From Scilla litardierei (lineage: Eukaryota > Streptophyta > Magnoliopsida > Asparagales > Asparagaceae), in NCBI GenBank assembly GCA_030789695.1, contig CM061141.1, positions 197,691,322 to 197,755,321 of the forward strand: a stretch of 64,000 nucleotides of DNA, read 5' to 3'. A model generated the notes under the pieces. It ran no database searches. It saw nothing but the letters and a program-made list of their open reading frames with translations, and was not told the origin of the DNA. Of the stretch, positions 1 to 8,884 are shown one piece after another. How positions within the stretch are numbered: the first letter of the stretch is position 1; every line of letters begins with the position of its first letter. The position numbers and the translations under genes are program-made.

Positions 1-1662
1 CAGTTTGGAGATGTTGTTGTATTTGATGTCACTTATAAGACAAATAGATTCATGTTGCCTTTTGCACCTTTTACATGTGTCAATCATCATAAACAGTCTA
101 TTTTATTTGGATGTGCTCTTCTTGCTGATGAGAAGGAAGAAACCTTTGTTTGGTTATTCGGACAGTGGTTAACATGTATGTGGGATAAAGCACCAGGAGC
201 TATCATCACCGATCAAGACCCGGCAATATGCAATGCAATCAAAAGAGTTTTTCCAAATACAAAACACATGTATTGCATATGGCATATCAGTCTGCACGAA
301 GATGAGCATCTACGTTCATTGCGGTCTTCTTATAACCCTGAATTTGAAGAAGACTATGCAAACTGGTGTAAGAACAGTCAAAATGTTGAAGAAGCTGAGA
401 ATTGTTGGTGCATCTTAATGGAGAAGTACCAAACGGAATTTCAGGAGCCATTGACAGAAAAACAAAAAAATGAAATGAAAGCCTGGAAGTGGTTGCATAC
501 GATGCATGAGAAAGCACAGCATTAGATTAAGGCGTACCTACTGGATACTTTCTTTGCGGGTATGAATGTTAATACGATAGAGATTGGTGTAAAAATATAT
601 GATCAAAATAAACTCAGCACATGGTATTCATTTCTTGTTTTGTGTGTAGGCATGGCGTCCAGCCAAAGGAGTGAAAGCATGAACGCGTATTTTGATGGAT
701 ACGTAAACTGTATGACTCCATTATACGAGTTCATTGATCAATATGATAAAGCCGTAAAATTTCAGCGAGACAAAGAGGAGAGAGAAGATACTTTTTGTAT
801 GCGGAACAAACCAGAATTTAGCGGCATGCATGAGTTAGAGGTTCATGCCGCAAAGGTATATACTAGAAACATATTTTCCATTTTTCAAAATCGTTTCAAA
901 AATACTTTACACTGTCGGCACGAAAGGGTGAGCACGGATGGGGACACGAGCACGTATAGAGTAACTATGCGGATTGATGGAAAGAGCTACGTGCATAATG
1001 TTCAATGCAATATATCTAAGGGAATGTTCAGGTGTATGTGTGCAAGGGCGGTGACTGAAGGTTTGCTATGCACGCAAATTTTATATATGATGAAGCAAAA
1101 GTATGATATGCAAGCCATCCCTGAGAGATATATTTTACCCAGGTGGACTCTAAATGCAAGACATAGCATCATGAGTCTTGGGGCCTCGTCGACTAGCACA
1201 GTACACGGAGTGCGTCTAACTCAAATTACTCCACTTCAAGCCTGGAGACTTCGTTCATCATTCGATAAAGTCGTGGAGGCGGTAACAAGAGATCCCCTTC
1301 TGTTTGATGTCGTCTTTGGGTGGGCAAACAGTTTTTTGGACCATCATAATATGACTAATAAAGCGCAAACTGCTTCTGGAGAGCCAAGATCACAGGTGGG
1401 GTCCAGTGCACCTATCAAACAAGAAGTGGGAGTAAATGATGTCATTATGCATGATCCTGCAAAAGCTAGAACTAAAGGCCGACCACGAGTGGCGTCAAGG
1501 ATTCCGTCTGGAATACAAGTCTCACAAGAACAAAGTCAAACAAGAACAAGGACATGCAGTGTTTGTGCAGAAAAGGGTCATGACATGAGAACTTGTCGTA
1601 TGAGCACAGCTGGTAGAAATAAGGTATATATGAGCACAGCTGGTTACTATTTTATATACTAG
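1..1662 (+). pseudogene. FAR1/FHY3-related MULE transposase gene, 5' truncated by window edge, one in-frame stop
   Basis: Frame 1 is open from base 1. It encodes the MULE transposase core (FDVTYKTNRFMLPFAPF, then IITDQDPAICNAIKRVFP and HMYCIWHI), a FAR1-type stretch (SSQRSESMNAYFDGYV), a SWIM-like zinc finger (FRCMCARAVTEGLLCTQIL), an AT-hook-like TKGRPR and a C-terminal CCHC knuckle (C-x2-C-x4-H-x4-C in CSVCAEKGHDMRTC). Both Asp motifs DVTY and TDQD are present. A TAG at 523-525 sits where relatives have Trp before IKAYL, so a single G-to-A change explains it. Removing a 90 nt GT-AG intron (560-649) joins FFAG directly to MASSQRSES. The SWIM finger has CTQ where the family has C-x-H, so its last ligand is lost. 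FAR1-family proteins are transposase-derived and some are transcription factors; this copy is most simply a decaying transposon gene. The last codons after 1622 may be intron read-through, because AAG|GTATAT is a plausible donor. Confidence 0.85.
560..649 (+). other. Spliceosomal intron in the FAR1/MULE gene
   Basis: The donor is GCGG|GTATGA and the acceptor is TGTGTGTAG|GCATGG, behind a T-rich tract. The length of 90 nt is a multiple of three and the intron has no stop, so retention would insert 30 residues without shifting frame. The spliced product restores the family block FFAGMASSQRSES. Confidence 0.75.
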
Positions 1663-2170
1663 TATAAATTATTGTAACATCATTGCTCCATAATCTCTGT
1701 AGGAAAAATCTTCGCCCGATGACTTAACAAGGCTGTGATATGAAGGATGACATTTTTATATCCTAAAGGTAACAATTTTGTATCAGCTTGGAAGAAATAT
1801 ACTACATGCATCTGTCACGGACATATCAGTGTAAATGGGTTGTAAGTAAACTGGTTCTCTTTAAAAATGGTCAGCTGAAAACGGCAGCCTCCTATATTTT
1901 TAGTCCAAAATGCAGCCATCGTGGAGTTGAATTAGGAGGGCTGGGGGTCCAAATTGAACATTAAAACAGTAAGTCTTGGTTATAAGCCTATGAGGATGAT
2001 GCCTATCATTCGAGACCTATATCCGATGCTGCGGATCTCATATCTTATAATTTCTCTGTTGCTGTAGAACCTGACAAATGTCAAGAAAATTAATGGGATT
2101 AAGGAGTAAGAAGCAGAAGCAGAAGAGCTGAAGAGAATGAAGATTCAAGAGAATGAGGCATGTAGCTGTC
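1663..2170. other. Intergenic DNA, no gene seen
   Basis: No coding region is recognised. Bases 1840-2085 match 4130-4365 on the same strand, sharing GAGGATGATGCCTATCATTC followed by CTCATATCTTATAATTT. The stretch 2100-2160 is A/G-rich. Confidence 0.6.
1840..2085 (+). repeat. Dispersed repeat, copy 1 of a pair with 4130-4365
   Basis: This ~245 bp block is alignable by eye with 4130-4365. Shared anchors are TCCAAAATGCAGC, GAGGATGATGCCTATCATTC, and CTCATATCTTATAATTT. Both copies lead into CAAxTGTCAAGAAA. In the second copy the block lies directly after the DUF674 exon, so it may be an intron or 3' part of that gene family duplicated with it. Confidence 0.75.
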
Positions 2171-2174
2171 TGCG

Positions 2175-2490
2175 ATGAGTAATGGTGGGTAATTGTATAC
2201 AGTTTAGCTCCGCGCGCACAACGTTTACAACTTTTACCAGTTGTGCGCACTGAGCAAAACTTAGTAATTTTACAGGCTTCCTAATAAGCGCACACAACGT
2301 TCAATAATGTTACGGATGTGCGCGCTGAGTAATATGGGTAATTGTAAGCAGTTAAGCCCCACGCGCACAACGGTTCATAACTTTGACGGTTATGATCGAT
2401 GAGTAAATGTTGGTAATCGTAGACAGTTGTGCTCAGCTCGCACAACGTTCAATGTTGTTGCCGTTGGTGCGAGCTGAGTAATTGTGGGTA
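2175..2490. repeat. Hairpin-forming repeat cluster (GCGCACAACG family), about four units
   Basis: Units of roughly 80-100 bp each hold two inverted arms: one like GCTCCGCGCGCACAACG, and its approximate reverse complement TTGTGCGCACTGAGCAA or TGTGCGCGCTGAGTAA. They are joined by a short loop and linked by GTGGGTAATTGTA. Further clusters occur at 3410-3500, 15610-15790, 15985-16040, 18030-18090, 18330-20290, 20300-20580, 21740-21830, 22270-22490, 30290-30460 and 32300-32400. Confidence 0.8.
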
Positions 2491-2509
2491 CTTCAAGTTA
2501 GCATCACAC

Positions 2510-2650
2510 AATTTTGTAATGTGATGCAATTGTACCAAATTTAATGACATTGTATTAAGATCTGTATTCCAACATGCTACAACATTTATGCATTCAAATG
2601 TACATAACACAACAAAGTAGAAACTACATCTAAACATTTTGCAACATCAC
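2510..2650. repeat. Dispersed AT-rich repeat (CATACTACAACATTTATGCATT family)
   Basis: It contains AAATGACATTGTATTAAG, then an ATGCTACAACATTTATGCATT-like segment, then ACATAACACAACAAAGT and CTAAACATTTTGCAAC. The same ordered blocks recur at 16145-16310 (twice), 20690-21000 (twice) and 22540-22720. Confidence 0.75.
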
Positions 2651-3059
2651 AGTTTTTGCCCGACTAAGCAATTAAAGCACTAGACTATACTAGGGTTACA
2701 GGGATTCCCACCATGAAAAAAATTTAAAGTTTGTTGCCATTTATGAGCTGCTCCAGCAGCTGCATCAGCGTCACTTGCTTCTTTGTATCTTGGCCATCCG
2801 TCCCCCTGTCTGCGTTGAAGAAGAATCAGTGATGAACACATAACAAAGCATAATTAAGTAAAAATATTGTACGGGTAGAATTAGAAAAGATAGAACATTT
2901 ATTATCATCGAGCAGTGATGTCTGTAACGAAGTATCAAAGAGCATATATAAGCAGTGAAGAAACGGGTGTGCATGGAAGGTGATAGCTTCAATGACGACA
3001 AACAGAACATATGAAGGAGCAAAGAACATCTTCGAATCAATATATATGTGATGTATTCA

Positions 3060-3300
3060 ATTTCTGCATCACGTCACTAGACGCTAGTATATTGTCCATC
3101 TTTGAGTGTTGAGGACGCAGCAGTGATGAAGGAAAAAATAGAATGTCGTAGAGAAAATATCATATAACTAGAATAAGATACAATAAGATAGAATAATATC
3201 ATCAAGAAGTGTAGTGGCTGACGAGGGCTTGTGGGAAGGGAAGCCATTTATAGACGACTTTGGATGCCATTGGATGATGATGAGACTACAGTAGAGTTAC
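3060..3300 (-). promoter_or_regulatory. Promoter-like repeat with TATA box and short conserved start (minus), copy 1
   Basis: On the minus strand a TATAAAT box (about 3246-3253) in the context GTCGTCTATAAATGGCTTCC is followed about 150 nt later by an ATG at 3099 opening MDNILASSDVMQKLN, which stops soon after. The same arrangement recurs on the minus strand near 16856, 17780 and 21440. The TATA block also recurs in direct orientation at 3606 and 3738. Whether any copy is transcribed is unknown. Confidence 0.55.
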
Positions 3301-3409
3301 TGGGAGGCAACACAAGAGACCCCGTGAGTCTACAGCAAATTGCTTGTGATTATACAGAAGAATGCCCGTGAATCTACAGCAGATTGAGTTCCCAATAATG
3401 TATGACCGT

Positions 3410-3500
3410 GGTGGTGCGCGTTGAGCAAACAAAATAGCTCAACGCGCACAACCGGCAAGAATATGGCCGTTTTGCGCGGAGAGCAAATAATTTTGGAAGA
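3410..3500. repeat. Hairpin repeat between divergent promoter-like segments
   Basis: TGCGCGTTGAGC is followed by a short spacer and GCTCAACGCGCA, a 12 bp perfect inverted repeat. A second weaker arm, GCCGTTTTGCGCGGAGAGCAAA, follows. The hairpin lies between a minus-strand TATA box (3250) and plus-strand TATA boxes (3606, 3738). Confidence 0.75.
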
Positions 3501-3544
3501 TGTGCACGATGAATAAAATCTTATGTACATTCACGATCACTGCT

Positions 3545-3770
3545 TTGTAGACTCACGTGGTCTCTTCTGTAGACTCATCCTCATCCAAGGGCAGTCTAAT
3601 TCGTCTATAAAATGGCTTTCCTACGCACAAGCCCTCTTCAACCTCTACACTTCGAGTGATGGTTATCAGTCATGAGGAAGGAGTAATGCTACACTCGACT
3701 GTAGGCTCATCCTCATCCAAGGGCAGTCCAATTCGTCTATAAATGGCTTCCATACCCACAAATTATATTC
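3545..3770 (+). promoter_or_regulatory. Tandemly duplicated TATA-containing promoter segment
   Basis: GTAGACTCATCCTCATCCAA-like sequence followed by GGGCAGTCTAATTCGTCTATAA occurs twice, about 130 bp apart, with TATA boxes at 3606-3612 and 3738-3744. The second lies about 175 bp upstream of the DUF674 start at 3917, a reasonable promoter distance. Reverse-complement relatives are at 3240-3290, 16985-17060, 17905-17990 and 21575-21650. Confidence 0.55.
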
Positions 3771-3916
3771 AAGCACAACACTTCGAGTGCTGTGAAAGGC
3801 ATGAGAAAGAAGTAACCTTGCTCAAATATTAATCTGACCATATCAAGCTAACCCTTCCCAAACAACCAGAGACCATAGCTTAAACAAACCATCACCGGTT
3901 TGATGCAGCAGTGAAG

Positions 3917-4081
3917 ATGGCCACCCAAACGAGGTTGAAGCTTTTCATAGACAAGGGGATGAAGAGAGTGTTGTTCGCGGAAGCGGGCAAAGAGTTTGTC
4001 AATTTCATCTTCAGCCTTTTGGCCATGCGTGTGGGCTCAGTCATCAAGCTCATCACCAAAGAAAAAGTGGCAGTGGTATGA
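3917..4081 (+). CDS. DUF674-family N-terminal fragment (54 aa), probable first exon
   Basis: The ATG at 3917 opens a 54-residue frame that begins MATQTRLKLFIDKGMKRVLF, continues AEAGKEFVNFIFSLLAMRVG, and ends at TGA 4079-4081. This matches the conserved N terminus of the plant DUF674 family (LKLLID...RVLFAEAGKDFVDFLFSLL...GTVIRLLTK), a family of unknown function normally several hundred residues long. The frame closes within GTG|GTATGA, a possible splice donor at 4075, so this may be exon 1 of a gene whose remaining exons are absent; no further DUF674 sequence was seen downstream. Two TATA-containing segments lie upstream. It is a gene fragment or captured exon more likely than a working gene. 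Confidence 0.65.
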   Translation: MATQTRLKLFIDKGMKRVLFAEAGKEFVNFIFSLLAMRVGSVIKLITKEKVAVV

Positions 4082-4129
4082 AAAGCATTTATGTAATGAA
4101 GCCCATCATTAAATGTGCTGAAAACTGAA

Positions 4130-4365
4130 TCTCTGGAAAGCTGTATCTATGAAAAATGATTTATCTGGTATTTTAGTTCAAAATGCAGCTAGTGTGGCTT
4201 TGAATTCCTAGGTCTGCGGGTACAAACTAAAACTTAATACCCAAAGTTTTAATTATGAGAGTATGAGGATGATGCCTATCATTCGAGAAATATATATGCT
4301 GCTGTCGATCTCATATCTTATAATTTATCTGTTACAGCAGGTCACGCCAATTGTCAAGAAATCAT
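4130..4365 (+). repeat. Dispersed repeat, copy 2 of the pair with 1840-2085
   Basis: It shares GAGGATGATGCCTATCATTC and CTCATATCTTATAATTTATC with 1840-2085 and is in the same orientation. It starts about 50 bp after the DUF674 fragment. Confidence 0.75.
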
Positions 4366-4445
4366 TCTAGAAATTGTTTCCATTGATCAAAAATATCTCC
4401 AAGTACAACGAACAAAAAGGAGAAACAAAAAAGGGTTCGATCCAC

Positions 4446-5362
4446 CTATGATGCAGGAGCTCGAGAAGAGGCGTCCCCAGGCGATTCGTCTTCTCCTGAA
4501 CCAGTAGGGTGACCAGGGACAACCGGAGGTCGGGGAAGCATTCTTCGGCCCCGCGCCTCGAACGCTGCCAAACCATCCCGGAAGGACCTCTCGATCTGAG
4601 CAGCAAAAATGGCCGAGAACTCCCGGAATCCCTCACGGATAGACTCCACGATCTTCGGAGCCAGGACATCCCCATAGTCCCTCTGGACCTCAGCTACGAT
4701 CCGACCATGGGCCACTTCTCGCAGGTCGCCTATATCGGCCCAAAGAGCGCATTTCGCCTTTCTATCCTCCTCCCGGGCGAGGGACAGTGCATCCTCAGCA
4801 TACTTGGCCGAACTCATGGTGACAGCCAAAGCCTCCGTCAAACATCCCACCTCCGAGGTGAGCTCTGCAACTCTCAGTTTGAACTGGTGGGCCTCCTTGG
4901 CTGATTGCTCAGCCGCCTTAGCCCTCAGGCGCTCCTGCGCCAAGGCCGCCTCAAGACCATCTACAGCAACCGGGTAAACCTGCAAGACCGCAGGGATGAA
5001 TGTCGCCATCAACAAAACAGTCGTTGAAGAAAAAATGGTCCGACATGCTGGATATGCCATACCAGAGAGTCTGCCAGTTTCTCCCTGAAGGAGCGGTCAC
5101 TCGGAAGGACAGCTGGACTACTCTCACTCCTCTTCTTCTTCCTCTCAGGACCTTCAGACCAGGAGTGAGAGCGTCTCTTCTTCTCCTCATTCCCGGTTAA
5201 CACACGGGAACCCTGCTCGATGGCCGCCACGTCCCCCTCTCCGAGGTCGAGACCGGAGGGCGAATCAATCTGATTCGCCACGAAGGGCGAAGGTTCGGCC
5301 GTGCCCAAGGGCGGATGGTGAGGAACGTTAGGAACGTTTTCACTGAAATCCCGACCCACCAT
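4446..5362 (-). CDS. Coiled-coil nuclear-type protein of unknown function, two exons (gene B)
   Basis: Read leftward, exon A runs from the ATG at 5362 (MVGRDFSENVPNVPHHPPLG) to 5063. A GT-AG intron (5062-4980, 83 nt, TCTG|GTATGG to CTTGCAG|GTTTAC) separates it from exon B, 4979-4446. The spliced frame gives about 277 residues. Exon A has a basic cluster (EEKKRRSHS, then PERKKKRSES) resembling a bipartite nuclear localisation signal. Exon B begins VYPVAVDGLEAALAQERLRA and is alpha-helical and probably coiled coil through about residue 200, with a Pro/Gly/Ser-rich tail. The ATG directly follows TTTTTGCTCAG, so an upstream exon could be spliced on instead of translation starting here. A piece of a related exon A is at 15527-15592. 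No known domain is recognised. Confidence 0.6.
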
Positions 5363-5410
5363 CTGAGCAAAAAAGATGAAAATCAGGGTAACGAGCAACG
5401 GGTAAAGCAA

Positions 5411-6629
5411 AATTTAAAAGGAGAAAGGCTTTATACTGAAGGTCCCTTCGAATCCAAGCCGTCAGCAAGGAACACGTGTCAAAGTCTCACAGAGGCGGCA
5501 CTTCGAATACCACTCCCCATGGGCGGGAGAATTCGTTCGACTGGCCTTCATTCAATGCGACCCGGTCCCCGGGATATCCGATAAGTACAAACCCTTATCA
5601 TGTATTCCCGAAAAGACGAGTGTTTTTACGTAGAAAGAAATAAAAGAAGAGAGCAGAAAGAACACTGCAGGTAGTTCGCACTTGCAGGGAAGTACAAGTA
5701 AAACTCCATCACAGATAAAAAGACTGAGAAAATAACACAATATTCCATTTTAATGATACATTGATACATCTTATACATACACCAACATCTTCATATTCAC
5801 CACTCACTCGAAAAAAGAAGGGCAAAAGTACAAGACTCTCATCATACATCAAATCGTAACACTAACACCCTTAGATGAGGACTACATGCATAAGATGTAT
5901 TATTTGACACGCAGAATTGATTGTTTTTGTATCTCAATGATTGAATGCACGTCAGTCTTGCATTACACTTTGCCTGTTGCATGTGTCGATCCATTGTTGT
6001 ACACCTTGCCTGTTGCACGTGCACGCTTTCACATGTTCATAGGTATAGTTGTTACTGCCTTTACTACAGTAGATGTATATGCCATGACATACACTCTGCC
6101 TGCTGACATGCACCATTTCCAAACTTTATGTAAGGACTAGTTGTGACATGGAATTTCTTAACAATTATGCAACGGTGATACGAATAATAAATTTACCCTT
6201 TCACATGTAAACGTGGATGGGAAAAAAAACTGGTTGTGTGATGTGTGCAATTGTGAGTTTTGAGTGGGCGTGTGCGGAGAGCAATTATAGGGTTTGAGTC
6301 GTTTTGTGCGATGAGCAATAACCCCATGCCTTTTCGGCACCGTACACGGGTTCAACATTGGCCCCCGTGATTCGTTCTCGATTATAAACGCGGATCGAGG
6401 CCGCCTGATAGGTAATTTCCTTTAATAGGGCATGGCATTCGAAGCATCGAATTTGGATTAAGGCTGCCAAAACCTTTCGCCTATCTCAACTGTTGTTTTT
6501 GCCAAAATTCCGACACGTGTCGATCATCTTGTCAATTCGTTCACGTAATAAAAGAAATTGGAGGTGAGGCCAATGGCTTTTGCGCTCCGAGGAAATCTCA
6601 TCATCTTATTATTTCTCCCAGAAACAAAA
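5411..6629. other. Intergenic region between divergent genes B and C
   Basis: No gene is supported. At 5955-6115 a short imperfect repeat occurs three times (ACACTTTGCCTGTTGCATGTG, ACACCTTGCCTGTTGCACGTG and a weaker third). Degenerate members of the GCGCACAACG hairpin family (GTGCGGAGAGCAATTA, GTGCGATGAGCAATAA) lie at 6240-6325. Confidence 0.5.
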
Positions 6630-7347
6630 ATGGCGGGAGGAGCATACAGAGAGGTTACTTCAGCGATGGAGCGGGCCAATGAAGAAGGCCGTAAGAGGAA
6701 GAGGGCAGAGGAGGAAGAGGAGGAATGGGAGGAATGGGAGGAATCGGAGGAATCGGGGAACCTTATGCTGGAGTTGGGGGAGGCTGGATGCTCCTCAAGT
6801 CAAGCTGCACGGTCTTTGAAGGCGGCTCCTTCTGATCCTCGAGTTGGGGGCGCATCGTCCTCCAGCACGCCACACGACAGGTGGCCATACGAGGACATTG
6901 ATCCTCCGGTCCCTTCCGTCGGCCCCATACCTCCAGAGTTCGGCCACCTTCTGCAGTCGAACCGCATTGGGTCTGGCCATCATGCGGAGATTCACGGGGA
7001 GACCTATCGGCCACCGTACATCGTGGGGACGGCCGAGTCGGCCCTCCTGGACTTTGGGACAGGGGCTCGTCTGGCGGAGAATATCACTCTGCCAAGGGAT
7101 GTCGATTTCCTGAATGGGGTCGACCTTGAGACGATGGCCAACTGCTTCGTTCGCAGTGGCCTTCAGGTTCGTTGCCAATGTGCATTCCAAATTTTGATTC
7201 CCCTTCTGGTTTTGCTGATTGTCGCCATCTGCAGGTGACCATTTTCGGGGCAGGTCTGCGCCGCAGAGCCCGCGAACTGATCGAGGGGCAGCGCCGGGTG
7301 GCGGATGCCGAGAACGAGGCTTCTGAGCTCAGATCTCAGGTGAAGAA
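6630..7347 (+). pseudogene. Coiled-coil protein gene C, 5' part, interrupted by the copia insertion
   Basis: The ATG at 6630 has a strong plant start context (CAAAAATGGCG) and is preferred over the upstream in-frame ATG at 6558. Exon 1 (6630-7166, 179 codons) has an acidic/basic stretch (KRKRAEEEEEEWEEWEE), then a conserved block ESALLDFGTGARLAENITLP. A 68 nt GT-AG intron (7167-7234) leads to exon 2, VTIFGAGLRRRARELIEGQR, the start of a coiled coil. The reading frame runs into the copia element at 7348. It resumes at 15082 with one copy of the AAGAA duplication, giving about 319 residues overall before the insertion. An intact paralogue with the same intron position is at 30710-31574. Confidence 0.7.
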
Positions 7348-7953
7348 TGAAGGATCCTGTCCAAAACAGAGTTAGGATCGATAATATGAAGTTTAGACTT
7401 ACGCTTGCGTATGCGGCACGGTAGTCTACGAACTTCGCCTTCGGATTCGCCACGACGGATCGAGTCTTCTCACAAACGGAGTAAGGCTACTAATCCACAA
7501 TCTAAATCTCTACTTTAGATTAAGAACTTGGAAAGAGGAAGAGAAAGGATTTCTGCAGAGCTTCGCTATAAAGAAGTTGCATGCATGAATTTCATGCAAA
7601 AGGTGTAAGAAATGGCTTACCCTTGGGTCTTATTTATAGCCCCCAAGGTAGTTATTTTAGGGTAAGTTGTTCCTTTGGAACAACTTAATTAAGGTGTACC
7701 ATGATACATGGCACATTATAAGCTTAAGTTGTACCATATGCATGGTACAACATAAGCTTAAGATATTCCCCCTTTATTAGCCATATGTCGCATGCACTTA
7801 TGCATATATAAAGCGACTTTCCTACTCATCCAGAGATCCTCTCCGCAAGGGAACAGATTCCCTTTGTACACGACTTCGTGTACGCGACGTTCGAGGTCCG
7901 TATTCCCTCGTACATCCCCCACAAGGGTGTACAAACGTCTTCCATATCCAACA
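7348..7953 (-). repeat. copia 3' LTR (606 bp)
   Basis: On the plus strand it begins TGAAGGATCC and ends TCCATATCCAACA. It is the same length as 14471-15076 and differs from it at two positions seen by eye (CACAAACGG against CACGAACGG; CTCCGCAAG against CTCCACAAG). Confidence 0.97.
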
Positions 7954-7969
7954 TCTCCCACTCACACTT
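7954..7969 (-). other. copia polypurine tract
   Basis: Read on the minus strand, AAGTGTGAGTGGGAGA abuts the 3' LTR start TGTTGGATATGG, the expected place for plus-strand priming. Confidence 0.9.
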
Positions 7970-8884
7970 GAGGGGATTGTAAGAGAACGTCTTTCCCTTA
8001 GTTCTTTCATCTATCATACCGAGAAATAGACCGTGCGACCGTCATGCGCGTAGAGTCTGTTGTTGTGCACTTGTTAGAGATACACAACGACCTCGAAGGT
8101 GCAAAGTTGAGTAGTTCAACGCATGCTTTACCCTAGATTATTTCTTCACATTTCTTGTACTTTATATTCAACAATTGAATCCCATCTGGATTACAATTGG
8201 CTGGCCAGCTTTGAATCACTAAAGTCCAAATGCGAATATGAAATCAATCTTCCTCTTCTTGCGAACCTTCTGATCTTGACTTGATTCGCTTTTCTAACGT
8301 GCCCCGCCGAGCCGAATTACCATAGCCCATTAGTAACACGCTAAGATAGCGATCATCTCGTCAAATCTAAAGGAACCAATTGGAGTCCTTGAGGGTAAGA
8401 GTTAAGACCCGTATGGCCTTTGAGTCTCACATAATAGCAAACACTATTGCTACTAACTCAGTGGTCGAAATGCATACATGGTATGAACACGTATTACAAC
8501 ATCACTCCTTTCCCAGGGAGAGTATGTCTTAATGATGTTGTACGGATGAAAGATCAGACACCACAGTGCCTATCTTTTGAGTCCCCTTACTACTCATGAA
8601 ATATTCCCGGACTCTCATCCTGCATAAGACAGATAGGATTTAAAAAATCCAATGAGATCTTTATATCCTTGTGATACAGATCTCAGATCTTTTGTAAGCA
8701 TCCATATGATGCAGATCTTTTATTCGACTATCTTATTAAAGTCATGACTCTAAATCATTCGTCTAATGATTTTGACTTTAAACTAGTCTCATCTCTATCT
8801 TATCCATCTGATAAGATAAGGCGGTTGCTCATGTGAGAGAGCCAACCTTAATCTGTCAGACATACACACAATTCAGCTGAGATT
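7970..8884 (-). other. copia internal non-coding 3' region
   Basis: This is the stretch between the end of RNase H sequence and the polypurine tract. No ORF of note is present; it is AT-rich without tandem repeats. Confidence 0.7.
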
